Shown: in pieces, positions 49,001-58,805 of the stretch | How the letters are laid out: each line of letters begins with the position of its first letter | Numbering within the stretch: the stretch's first letter is position 1 | Origin: Phoronis australis | Lineage: Eukaryota > Phoronida > Phoronidae | Direction of reading: 5' to 3' | DNA length: 64,000 bases | Assembly (NCBI GenBank): GCA_002633005.1 | Contig: NMRA01000083.1 | Location: 508,896 to 572,895, forward strand | Translations under genes and position numbers: made by a program | Notes under the pieces: generated by a model | Told to the model about the DNA's origin: nothing | Database searches by the model: none | What the model saw: the letters and a program-made list of their open reading frames with translations, nothing else

Positions 49001-51058
49001 CCCATGTAAAGGTAATACACGAAGCAAGATGATGCAGTTCTTTCCAAAAACTTGTCAAAATGTCATCCTATAGACCAACTTATTATTGACGCACAATCGT
49101 GTATTTTAATTATTCATTGATAAATCACCAGTGTTGTGTTTCTATATTGTTTTTCCGACAAAACTTTTTCCCTCGATGGCGTATTCGACATGCGTGCAGT
49201 CAGTTTCAGTGGATCATAATTAATCATTTTTATATGAATTCATATTGCAATCATTTCTATGAATTCACATGAATGATATATGATATAAATGGTTAATAAG
49301 AATTCATATTAGTGGTCAATATAATTTTTCATGCAAGATTTATAATCAATCATGATGATTTACGATTACTCATCACTGAGTAATGATAAATGATTCCATG
49401 AATGATGCTATGAATGGTGATCATTTTTCATCTACCTGATGATAATTTATCATTAACCTGATATGAATTCACATCAACCAAGTGGGGGCATAGTTCAAGG
49501 TTTCGTTCATTGACCTGGAGAATTGTTTTAAGGTGATGTTTTAGCAGTGTAACGTTAGGCCGAGAAAGCAAAGTTCATTCAGATCCATTCTTGTTTTGAA
49601 AAGCGAGTTGGTTGGTGTGGTATTTTTAGTTGCTCACTTTCTCAAAAAAGAAAATCCACCCGAGATGAGCAAAACTGATGTTGGTTCTTTTAACCGTCGC
49701 TTGGCAAATCATAGTATTTCAAAGTTTGCTTATTAAGTGCCTTTGTGCAGCTTCTCAAAAAAGACCTTGTCTGAAATTGATGTGCCCTGGTTTTTAGTCA
49801 GTGAGCGCAGGTCCAAAAAGGAGTCAGGTGTGTAGAGACCTGAGAACTAACTATGCTTTTTGCCTTATCTCCTGTTTTTTTAAATGTTTATTCGCAGCGA
49901 TAAACCTCAGCTATTGGATGTTATTTAGCTGCAGGTTTGCTTTTTAGACATCATCTAGATTTGTAAATCGGTTAGTGTTCCATGGTATCCCTTGATCCTA
50001 CTGTTTGTTTTCGTTTCAGCCATTTCCAGATGACACTGTGAAACTATACAGTAAAAGCTCTTGGATGAAAGGTGAACAAGAGAATGAGGAAACACTGCAC
50101 GCCTTCCATATATGTAGTAAATATAAAGTAGGTGATGGCCTTCCATTTATGTAGTAAATATAAGGTGGGTGACGGCCTTCCATATACAGAGTTGAAAGCA
50201 AGTGACACTGCTGCCTGGTATAGTAATCGCAAATGTAGATAATATGGTGGACTATTGACAGTTTATTTTTTCATAAAATATATGCTTTATGGTTTAGTTC
50301 TTTACCAGCAGACTGTTTTGAGAAATTGTGGGCATTAAAAATTAAAATATGTCAATTTTGGTTATTATTTTTGCCAGAAATTTGTGAGATTTTACCATGT
50401 AGTTGGAGTAATGTTAGTCTTGTTTATCACTTGAAAGGAGTGTCCAAAGTATACTTTTTTAAATGGATACTAAACCGTTATGATGATTTACACCAATTCT
50501 GCTATGTCACCTGCTAATGCAACATTGGCAGCAATCTTCCAAGTTAAAGGGAGGGTGGTCTTTCCCAAAGTTGCCGTGTAATTGCTGAAAGCGTAGGTCA
50601 AGCTTGTCTGTTTAGCAAAATTTGGAATTTTCCTCCAAACTATTGAGGGTCGTCTAATGTTTCAGAGCATTATTTTGTTTCAAAGAACTGGATGGAAGTC
50701 ATTTTTAGTGTCTGTTAACAGGCCAAAACTGGGTCTGGTATCATTTGAAGACTTGGCAGTGTTCTTGACTGTGACCGTGTGGCACTGGTGGAGCAAATTG
50801 TACAATTTGAATGAATTGAACGCTGGCAGTCATTTTTCTTAAAAGAGTTTTAGTGCAGTTTCAAAGAGTTTCATTTCTTCATCAGTTGCCCAACAGACAT
50901 TAACTGTTGTAATTCATCTGAACTTCCAATTACTGTTTCAGTATCTTTTACACGCCGAGGTGCTCAAAGATGATTGGTTAGTTGTGGTGGAGAAAACACC
51001 AGTCGCTCTGCAGGAGTCACTACCACCAACACTAAAGCAGAAGAAATTTGGAGAGTAG
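34083..51058 (+). CDS. UTP4: UTP4/cirhin: WD40 component of the small-subunit processome
   Basis: Fifteen coding exons: 34083-34241, 37598-37717, 38052-38120, 38844-38928, 39626-39794, 40165-40240, 41055-41274, 42229-42414, 43200-43360, 44504-44699, 45406-45512, 46457-46552, one of 47403-47579 or 48713-48889, 50020-50127, 50942-51058. All junctions are GT-AG and in phase, giving 681 residues; human UTP4 has about 686. Landmarks are MANFKVHHVRFFDHLP, SRSDGSVEIWSI, ILSIAWHETDEVIVTGGIDN, TIISGDSRGKTCFW, HDVRALAM, LEVWKLG, SQDGQYVATG, and the C-terminus LPPTLKQKKFGE. UTP4 sits in the t-UTP/UTP-A complex in the nucleolus and is needed for 18S pre-rRNA transcription and processing. The 5' untranslated exon joins at 34072. 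Two exons appear twice because of assembly joins at N bases. Including both copies of exon 13 would wrongly add 59 in-frame residues. Confidence 0.93.
34546..35993. mobile_element. TA-flanked inverted-repeat DNA element in UTP4 intron 1
   Basis: The ends CCGTATTCGCCCTAA (34546-34560) and the complement of the right end, CCGTATTGGCCCTAA (35979-35993), are a near-perfect inverted pair flanked on both sides by TA. Each end also carries an inner AAGCGCCCCCC block. A TA target duplication suggests the Tc1/mariner group or a similar family. The short reading frames inside (for example 34734-34988 and 35467-35679) show no transposase motif I recognise, so it is likely non-autonomous. Confidence 0.6.
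36141..37192 (-). repeat. Repeat element with a CTCF-motif-like array, copy 2 (inverted)
   Basis: Reverse-oriented relative of 11962-13300, in UTP4 intron 1. The ends are ATGCGTCCAC (36141-36150, part of a 30-base hairpin to 36170) and GTGGGCGCAT (37183-37192). Minus-strand cores lie at 36314, 36459, 36543, 36679, 36822, 36984 and about 37114. The unit types read on the minus strand end in A C A B C A, close to the order in copy 1. The core at 36822-36835 reads CCACTAGGTGGCGC on the minus strand. Confidence 0.7.
39795..39870 (+). repeat. 22-bp tandem repeat duplicating the UTP4 exon 5 donor
   Basis: Starting with the real donor GTGAGT at 39795, the sequence repeats every 22 bases. Further GTGAGT donors stand at 39839 and 39861, and a degenerate GATGAGTG lies between. 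Use of a later donor would read TGA immediately after the codon AGG and truncate the protein. Confidence 0.75.
40273..40696 (+). pseudogene. Assembly-duplicated partial copy of UTP4 intron 6/exon 7
   Basis: Nearly identical to 40769-41191. It includes acceptor and exon 7 bases 40560-40696 and stops at the single N at 40697. A 71-base stretch not found in the other copy (40698-40768) follows. The complete exon is the second copy, 41055-41274. This is best read as two haplotype contigs placed in series, and should be left out of the gene model. Confidence 0.75.
41646..42022. mobile_element. MITE family Y, copy 2
   Basis: The left end AGTTGCGTGAAAC and the right end GTTTCATGCAACCAG are inverted, as in 17709-18124. 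Length about 377. It lies in UTP4 intron 7. Confidence 0.55.
43560..43975. repeat. Dispersed repeat family Z in UTP4 intron 9
   Basis: Diverged copy of the family at 29180-29430: CTCATACAAAAGGGAG, ACAATCCC, TCTGAGATAC and the trailing TTTCTAAGG...ACATAA block. Non-coding. Confidence 0.55.
46874..49489 (+). other. Assembly duplication across an N, including UTP4 exon 13 twice
   Basis: 46874-48179 and 48181-49489 are two copies of one ~1.31-kb segment joined at a single N (48180). The copies differ by scattered substitutions and short indels. The exon copies (47403-47579 and 48713-48889) differ only by synonymous changes (GCC/GCT, AGG/CGG). Each copy contains family Z sequence and an AT-rich tract of palindromic ATGAATTCAT/ATGATAAAT words (about 47908-48170 and 49215-49480). 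Most likely two alleles placed in series. Confidence 0.75.
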
Positions 51059-51360
51059 CACATCTAGTATCACAATTTCTGGCAGTACCTCAAAAGTAAA
51101 TGAGTGAACGTTCAAACCAGTCTTTGAGAAGAATGGGTCTGCCATACAAGACTTACATCTCATCCATTGAAAGAATTGAACATGTTCAAGGGGATTTTGG
51201 ACCTACGTCTCCAAAAATTCCTCACTGTTGTTGGCATTGCCAAAATCATCACGACAAACTCTTGACCCAGTTATGCGGCCAATGCATACAAGAATACAAG
51301 GCATTAGGAAGGTGTATAGTGTTAGACGCTTTTTAATTCCAATGATACTAAAACAGCAAC

Positions 51361-51432
51361 AATAAACATATTATTGTACTTACTCTGTTGTAAATCCAAA
51401 GCACAATACAACTATTGAATAAATATTTTATT
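51361..51432. terminator. Convergent polyadenylation region of UTP4 and POLE4
   Basis: Plus-strand AATAAA at 51361-51366 and 51418-51423 serve UTP4, 303 and 360 bases after its stop. TTTATT at 51427-51432 is AATAAA for the minus strand, 196 bases past the POLE4 stop. The two 3' ends therefore abut or overlap by a few tens of bases. Confidence 0.55.
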
Positions 51433-51627
51433 GTCTACACAACAACAAAGAATGTAACATCAACAATTCATCAGGTAGTCAAATACAATCTGATGACATC
51501 TGCTCCAGTGTCACCATGTCACATGTTCTACACATCCTTCTGTATAACCATCAACATATGTGGTACAGATCTAACCAGGTGTGTGACTGAACTGCGTTCA
51601 ATGCAAAGCAAGGCAAGGAACAGGAAA

Positions 51628-54600
51628 TCAGGAGTCAATGGTGCCTGAAATGAGAAAATTCATAACCTACTCAAGAATTTCGTCAAGCCAAAAAGGCAAT
51701 TGGCTTTGTTCTGCTTTTAAAAATCACATTTTTACTTCTGGCAATTTATTAAACAAATTCTTGTGCAGTGAGAAACGCACAGTCGCAAATGAAGCCCTCG
51801 GGCAAGTTTTTATCTTTAGCTTAATACCACACTAAACAGAACATCATACCTGGCAAACAATTTAAAATTTGTTATCCAAGTTGTGATGTGATGAGCATTC
51901 AAAAATGGTCAACAAGTCACTGCTTCCCTAAATGGGTTTTGTTGGTAGTGCTCGTGTAAGTAATGATTTTATACCATCAAGACCAAAAAGTTTGAAGACA
52001 CCTCGACAGTTTTGCTGAATGTCATTCGACTTAATCACAAATTTGGCAGATGGCGTGTGTTGTTGCAGTGGCAATGTGTAGTATTATTATCTATGGCGAG
52101 GAATCTTTATCGTAGCTGTATCACTCCTACTACAAATCCTCACCGCAACATGCCACGCCATCGTCAAATTTATTGTGATCAAGCTGAATGACATTCGGTG
52201 GAACTGTTGAGGTATCTTCATATTCTTGGCCGTGATAGCAGAAAATTGTTACTTACAAGTCGCTGTTTGATAAACTACATGTAGTTGACTAGACTCGCAA
52301 TAAAACATGTTCTGGTGTCAAAAACTACTTTCATCACGGTCCTATTTGTTCTTACAAAGCAACATCTAATGCATTCTTTTTTATTTTAATTGACATTGAT
52401 TACAATAAAAGACCCGAAATTCCCTGGACAACCATAATGCTTCAGCAACAGACACCAACCTGCAGTGACAATCTACTTTAACTTTATAACATAAATAGAA
52501 AATCTGTTTATGACAGTCTAAAATAATATATTTAAAACTGCCAATATACGTACCTTCCAAAAAGGCCAACTCGTCAATATCATCAATAGCCGAGTCTGCA
52601 AAAACAAAAATCAATTGATCAGAAATCAATAATGCATACTATAAGCATAATTCAAACCAACTCGAGATGAAAAGTATTTCGGACCGTTGTTGATAGACAA
52701 CCAAATTTAAGCACTAGTTTTTTTATTTCAGTTACTTATTACATGCACATCAAATTGAATGCAGTTTCATTGGTCCAGCTCAGTTAAACTAAATAATTTC
52801 TAAATACACCAATGGCATGGATTCAAAATCGCAACAAACTTGCTTTTGCAGAAAATACAAAATAGGCTGAACAGGTGCAGAAGATAATACACTGTTGCTA
52901 GAGTATCACTTCAGCGACGCCTCACCTAAATCTTTTTTCTGTATAGTTTTTCTTTTGCCTTGAACAGCATATTGTGAGGATTCTTTGGCTAAATCAGCGA
53001 TAAACAACTCCTGCAAAAGAAGGTTATTATTTATTTCGATACCAGGTTTCACTGTCGCACTTCAGCACAGCATACAATTCTATCAGCAGTTAAGGGAAAA
53101 GAAATTGCTTTTGATGTTTCTGTTAGTAAAAATACAGACGACTGGTTATCTTGGAGGGACATTTTTTCTTGATTATTGTTACCCTGTGCCTGGTTGCAAG
53201 AAAAGATCCCAAATAGGGACTCTACTAATTTACTTAAAACTACATAACCCTGTTTTGACAATTTCAACCAATCCTCGTCCTGTCAGGGATAACTTAGTCA
53301 CTTACCCAGTCGCCAATACGAGTAAAAAAAGTGCTGGGCGAGTAGAAGTTCACTTGCCCGTCGCCCGGGTGGCAAAAGAATTTTCTGAGCACAATAAACA
53401 CTCTATCATTTCCCAGATGAAAATCGATAAATTATCTTCCCTGTGGTGTTTTTATCATAAATTTAAGATTAACCGTAGCGATTTGTCTATACAAACGGTC
53501 ACAGTGTGCGGTCGTGCACAAAGAAATTTGTGGACTCGTCCAAAACGATGAAAAAGGGAGGAAAGGCAGCTCGGGTCCATGTGTTCACAGCGAGTGAAAT
53601 ACCATTTCTTAGAACTGACTTCTTATTGTACAGCATAATTTTAGCCAAGATTATTTAATAAACAATAACATTGAAATAACATTTAAATTTCAATGATTGT
53701 CCTTGTTATCGTTATTAGCAAAATAAAATATCGCATTTTTAGCTAGATTGGTCGTATAGACTCTATTTGGTGCGGCCATAAGATTTCCAGGTGCAAAGGC
53801 TTTTTCCATATTTTGGGTCCAGCCATATGATTTAGCAGTACAGTACAGCACAACGTTACTCGGTGTGGCCACTGGCATGACACCCCTTGAAAACTGTTCT
53901 AGTCCACACACGAGGCAGAATCATGATACACACGTTCACTTGTGCACGACTGGTGCACGTGCTATCGTCTTGGGTGTTCTCATTTTCACTTGTCAAGCGT
54001 CACAATGGGGCGTTTTTTTAGAGGGAGTCAACCCTCCGAAGTAAACTACAGCGGAAAAAAGAAACTAACACACAAATTATGAGGAAAACAAGATTAAACC
54101 TGATTGGCAGAAAGGGTGGCCCTAGCTTCAAGGCACAGAAAACGGCATGCAATTTTAATTAAAAAGTAGTTATTGTGTTGGATGACATATCGTCTTGAGT
54201 AGCCAGCCAGCCAGCCAGCTAGCTGTATGAAGACTATAGTCAAAATACCATTGTGTGTGTTGAGCTCCAAAAGACCTCGAATGTGTACACAGCCAAGGTA
54301 GTTCTGCTCATCACCTCGCCGTGAAACTCGTATCAACATGTAGAGGTAAAGACCGGCGAGGATGTATGCAAAATTTGGGAGTCAACCCAACACTCACCTT
54401 GCCCATTACAGCAGTTTAAGTGAAGAACAATCTAATAAACATCATTTTTTTGCAGAATTCTCCGCATTTTGTAACAAAAGAAAAGTATTTCGAAGCTTTG
54501 AAAACAGTACGCTCGTGACACGCACACGTGCCATTTCCTAAAGTTTTGTGACATCTCTTGGGAGATGATGACAGCTTCGCAGCAGCAAAATTTGTTTTGA

Positions 54601-55549
54601 AATTCCGCTTGCTGGTATTAAAAACTTATAATGAAGTGAAACAAATTGCGATAATTTGCTGCGACGTGTTTAATGGCACTGGTAGGACATAGCGGTCCCT
54701 CATTTAGACAACCAGTTTCATCCACTAAATAATGAGCCCATTATTCATTGATTGCCTGGTTCTCTAAATCAGGGACCGCTATATCTGACCAGTGCCCTAT
54801 TTAATTATGGGAGTATTTGTTTGACTTGGAAGGACGGCCTCCTAATGCTAAGGAGTCCCTCTACACGCAAACTGTACTTATAGCAATGCGACTTTAATGG
54901 TTTAATCAATGTGAGACATAATTCGTCGAAAAGCTTCTGGGTAAGTAAATGCCATTTGGCAAGCCATTTATAGAGATTTTGTACGGCTCTACGTCATACC
55001 TGAAAACCGTAAGTCACAACAGCAGGAACCAGTTTTCACCAGTTCATTAAATAATTAAAGGCCATTTGTTGTGAATTGATGTTTGTGGCATTGTTTTTCA
55101 CTTAAACGGTTGTAACAATGTAACGGGCAAGGCCAGTGACAGTGTCGGTTGACTCCCAGCTTTTGCATGCACGCCGTCGGGTCTTTATAATATCTACATG
55201 TTGACAAAGGTTTCACGGCGAGTTGATGAGCAGAACTACCCTGGATGTGTGCAATTTCGGGGTCTATGGAAGAAAAACACACAGTGGTACCTAGCTGTAT
55301 TTTGACGATAGTCTTCATACAGCTAGCTAGCTGGCTGGCTAGGGATTGACACGGATTTCAACATCAACTCACGGTCGCTTTAGCAAGTAAATGAACGGCA
55401 TCTTGGCTAGCCAGTGTAACATCCGGATCTAGTTTCATTATATGTTTGACCCGCGACATTGGTAACTTAAATAGCTTTTCTGATTTTTCGCCATCGTCTT
55501 CATTTTGCGTGCTTTCTGTGTTTTCAGTGTGTTTTTCATTTCCCGCCAT
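51628..55549 (-). CDS. POLE4: POLE4: histone-fold subunit of DNA polymerase epsilon
   Basis: Four exons on the minus strand, 55549-55373, 53010-52926, 52595-52554 and 51644-51628, join in phases 0, 1, 1 to give 106 residues; human POLE4 has about 117. The N-terminus MAGNEKHTEN is acidic and disordered. The histone fold then runs from about residue 28: LFKLPMSRVKHIMKLDPDV, SQDAVHLLAKAT, ELFIADLAKESSQYAVQGKR, KTIQKKDL, SAIDDIDELAFLEGTIDS. POLE4 pairs with POLE3 in a histone-like dimer that binds DNA and H3-H4 and stabilises polymerase epsilon at forks. The last exon is only 17 bases (six codons including the split one and stop), found by its phase and acceptor TTTCAG|GC. The start ATGGCG sits in a YY1-like AAGATGGCGGG context. 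Intron 1 contains X, F and MITE repeats. Confidence 0.93.
54205..54665 (+). repeat. Family X fragment in POLE4 intron 1
   Basis: The 5' part of X in forward orientation (GCTGTATGAAGACTATAGTC through GCCATTTCCTAAAG and on to the AACTTATAATGAAGTGAAAC block). A reverse partial copy lies at 55050-55345. Confidence 0.65.
54674..54796. mobile_element. 123-bp palindromic MITE
   Basis: The left end GGCACTGGT...ATAGCGGTCCCT...GACAACCAG is the imperfect complement of the right end CTGGTTCTCTAAATCAGGGA...CCAGTGCC. One half recurs at 63262-63302 (ACTGGTTCTCCCAAATAGGG). Non-coding miniature element inside POLE4 intron 1. Confidence 0.6.
55050..55345 (-). repeat. Family X fragment, reverse, just inside POLE4 intron 1
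   Basis: The reverse copy of the X 5' part ends with the GCTAGCTAGCTGGCTGG run 28 bases before the POLE4 exon 1 donor at 55372. Confidence 0.65.
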
Positions 55550-56262
55550 CTTCAGTGAATTACTTCCGTTTCCGGTTTTAGAAGACAAGGACGTAAACAT
55601 TGACCGAGTCGGCTTTTGATACATAATTTGGGCCTTGACGATTATGTAACGTTTCTGAGGTTGTAGGTTCATATACAGTACATTTCGTTGGTAAACTCTA
55701 CAACAGTTTTGTTTTTCGTGAACTTGGAATATAGGCCTATGAGTATCAAACTTGGCAAGTTGAGTTCACTCAAAAATTACATTCACATTGATAAAAACTT
55801 GCACATTGCACTAAAGCATATTACATGAAAATATAAATTTTAACCAACCTTTTTTCAACTATTGGCGATCTTATTCACTCCAAACAATAGTTCATTGATT
55901 AACCTTTGATATATTCCTGGGGCCAATCATAACAATTGTTTACACTGAACAAAAAATAATTTCACTTGATTGCCTTAATAATAGAATATTTAATTCCAAG
56001 ATAACGCATACGCAATCTTCAGGTTACGCCTATCTTCTTTTTACGGAACACAAGATGGTCCAGCTCCATCTTCTTGACATTTCCAAAACCATCATAGATT
56101 GCTTCAACAAGGAGAATTTATTAATTGATTTATTTAGGTTTGTAGTTTACTATTTTGGCACGTGTTAATTAGTGCTATGGTGGACTTTAAACTAGGGTCA
56201 GTGAAAAAGATTCATCGACAATCATTCATGTGATCTGAAATATATTTAAGTTCTCTTTTCAG
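55550..56262. promoter_or_regulatory. Shared upstream region of POLE4 and the ankyrin gene
   Basis: About 710 bases between divergent start codons. The POLE4 start ATGGCG context fits a YY1-type initiator. On the plus strand the ankyrin coding exon is preceded by a good acceptor (TTCTCTTTTCAG, ending 56262), so its 5' untranslated exon should lie in this stretch. I cannot identify its donor with confidence; TTG|GTAAAC near 55691 is one candidate. Confidence 0.35.
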
Positions 56263-56271
56263 GTAACTCTG

Positions 56272-56931
56272 ATGGGTGGTGATCAGGGCAAGCTAAGGAA
56301 ACCCATTCGAGATGGTGATTTGGCAGCTGTGAAGAATATTTTGAACACTGCAGCAGATAAACAGAGCATTCTTCATGAACAGTTCAATGTGTCTAGCAAT
56401 CCACTTGAATTTGCACCAGTGTATTACAATCCACTACAATATGCAGTATTCAGAGATGAAGTGGACATAGTTCAAGTTCTGTTGGAGAATGGGGCAGATA
56501 TACATTGTCGTCGCAATGGAGGAGAGACTTTACTTCATGTGGCTGTGCATCATGGTAACCTCCCCCTTGTGGACTTACTGAGAACTAGTGGTATTGACAT
56601 GAAAGCTGTTGATGAAAAAGGTCATTATGCTATTCATAGAGCATGCTATTCATACAAAGACCCCAAGTCATTGATAGAATATCTCCTTGAACAAGGCAGC
56701 AAGACCGACGTTAAGCTACAAGACTTTACCGGACAGACTCCTTTACACCATGCTGCATTTGGCAGCAATTACGCTGCAGCAGAGGTGTTACTAAACAATG
56801 GTGCCGACGTGAACGCCGAAGACGAGCAAGGACGGACGCCATATCACGTGGCAAAGAAGCATGAGAAAATGAAAACTGTATTACTGGATCACGGTGCTGA
56901 CGCAAATAAACCCGATCCATTGGGTGGGTAG
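56272..56931 (+). CDS. Small ankyrin-repeat protein, single coding exon
   Basis: An uninterrupted 219-codon frame from ATGGGTGGTGATCAG to TAG. A short N-terminal helix-rich part (residues 1-60) is followed by about five ankyrin repeats: NPLQYAVFRDEVDIVQVLLE, GETLLHVAVHHGNLPLVDLL, GHYAIHRACYSYKDPKSLIE, GQTPLHHAAFGSNYAAAEVL, GRTPYHVAKKHEKMKTVLLD. The TPLHHA and NGAD(V/I) signatures are intact. It is probably a soluble protein-interaction scaffold. I cannot place it in a named orthologue group. The coding part has no intron, while the 5' untranslated region appears spliced (acceptor at 56262), so it is not an obvious retrocopy. Candidate polyadenylation signal AATAAA at 57215-57220. Divergent to POLE4. 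Confidence 0.85.
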   Translation: MGGDQGKLRKPIRDGDLAAVKNILNTAADKQSILHEQFNVSSNPLEFAPVYYNPLQYAVFRDEVDIVQVLLENGADIHCRRNGGETLLHVAVHHGNLPLVDLLRTSGIDMKAVDEKGHYAIHRACYSYKDPKSLIEYLLEQGSKTDVKLQDFTGQTPLHHAAFGSNYAAAEVLLNNGADVNAEDEQGRTPYHVAKKHEKMKTVLLDHGADANKPDPLGG

Positions 56932-57220
56932 AATTCAAACTCCACTAGGCACATTCCTGTTAGTATACAAATGGGTGTCCACAGACTGGCTTGATTTATT
57001 TAATTTCTTGGTGCTTCAAATTGTATGTAATATTATGTAATTTTTAATGTTGACTTGATAAAAATAAGGCAATGGAATTTAATCAACCTAATGCTGTTTT
57101 TTATTGTTCGCCTGTCACCGTCTGCAACATATCTTTTTGGCGTGGTGACTTTCCATATTCTATTCTTTTATGAAAACATGCATCTCCACATGGTTTTTTG
57201 ATTCAAGAAACCAGAATAAA

Positions 57221-58649
57221 GACAAACATACAGAATACATCCATTCATTCACACAGATCAATGTGACCTCCCTTTCAAAATTCTACCATTTTCCAGAAAA
57301 GCTAACCCATTATTAGCATTTTATACGCAATAAATTTTCTACAACATAATGCGTCTGAATATATAACAAATTTGTGGACATAAGATAAATTTTTATTATA
57401 TCCCACCCTACAAATATACCATTTAGTTAGAAGCAGTAAAACGTTGAACAATATCATTAAGTCAGAAAATAATTTTCTTAAAACAAAGGGATTTTAATGT
57501 GACAGTTTTGAGGCACAGTAGTTTCTGAACTCCTTCAAAAAATTCATAAAATCTGCCTTCCCAGAAAAGGAGTGATGGCCTCTGGAACTTCATCACAAAA
57601 AGAAAATAGTATCACAAACCCGATTGTTTTTTTGCTTAAATCATGCCTGTCAATTTCTTAGTCTTTTCCTTCAACCTACCATATTCGATAACTCACATAA
57701 GTCTGACATGCACAAGACTTGGACAAATTTCCACTCCGTGCTCGTTTTACTTTGCCCTTTGGATAAATCGTATTTCACGTTAATCCGACTACAACAACTT
57801 TTACTGCAGTTCATTAAAGTACATTCTGACACGCCTGTCACGTCACCTTACACAACTTGTTGGAGCCGTAACACAACTACAGTTGTGTAAAACAAGCTAA
57901 GTATTGCTGGAGTCGTATAACACATGATGTGTTTAACAAGTGCTGTAGCCAAATTAAGGGATGTGTATTTCCAACAAAACGATAAATTAATTTATCCATC
58001 ATTTCATCTAGGAAAGGTCAATGAAAGAAGACAGCACTTGAAGCTCTGACCAATTGCAACTGTATTCAGTCTTAAATCCAACACATAAATGAACAATCAC
58101 CTGATAGATTTGTGAATTACAAACAATCACTGATGCTAAAAACTTGCATTACACTTGACATGAATAAGTCATCAACTCTGCTAGATCATTGCTTGCAATA
58201 ATAATTACAGAACTTGAATGATGTAAAAAATCTTTAATTTGGGACACATTTCACTTTGTCAACACTTGAGAAAAATTTACTTCTCTCTCAGCAGAAACCA
58301 AGCATTTCAGCAGTCACCAAATAACATTTAGTATAATTCTGATCACTTACAGCAACTAATCAAGACTAGAAAAAAATTCAAATTTTATTATTGCTTTTGT
58401 CCCAAACTGAACATTTTTACTACAACTAGTGATAGCAACATCATGGTAGTCTGACTGATCATGACACAAGGTCCCCATGAAGCAAATGAATATATCAGAT
58501 GAAGTTCAAATGTGACCCGTCAACATTATTTTCCAAGACCCTAATTTTCATTTACAATTGCTAAATGAAACCTCACAAGCTTGAATACTCAAGACACAGA
58601 AACCCTCTAAAGGTGTTCTTCTGTGCTCAAAAAGTATATATATCAACGC
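57221..58649. other. Intergenic between ankyrin gene and HGH1 3' end
   Basis: AT-rich sequence with no recognisable exon, RNA or repeat family shared elsewhere in the window. The short reading frames here lack codon-like composition and splice context. Confidence 0.4.
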
Positions 58650-58655
58650 TTTATT
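58650..58655 (-). terminator. Polyadenylation signal of HGH1
   Basis: TTTATT on the plus strand (AATAAA in the gene sense), about 150 bases beyond the HGH1 stop at 58806-58808. Confidence 0.5.
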
Positions 58656-58805
58656 CCGGAAGAGGGGTAATTTGCCTACAAGCTTCTTGCATGCAATGTT
58701 GTATTTTATGCACCACCGTTGGAGCAAGCTTCACTGGCACAATTCAGTCGGTAAGCACTGCGTAATGACTTCCAGCCCTACAGGTACTTTCACACATGCT
58801 GCCCA

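Noticed and set aside
47368-49058. Two similar ~125-codon minus-strand frames
   Set aside because: They are antisense shadows of the two copies of UTP4 exon 13.
52985-53551. 188-codon open frame on the plus strand
   Set aside because: It runs antisense over POLE4 exon 2 and then into a family Y MITE fragment. No domain, no splice context, and composition unlike the neighbouring genes.
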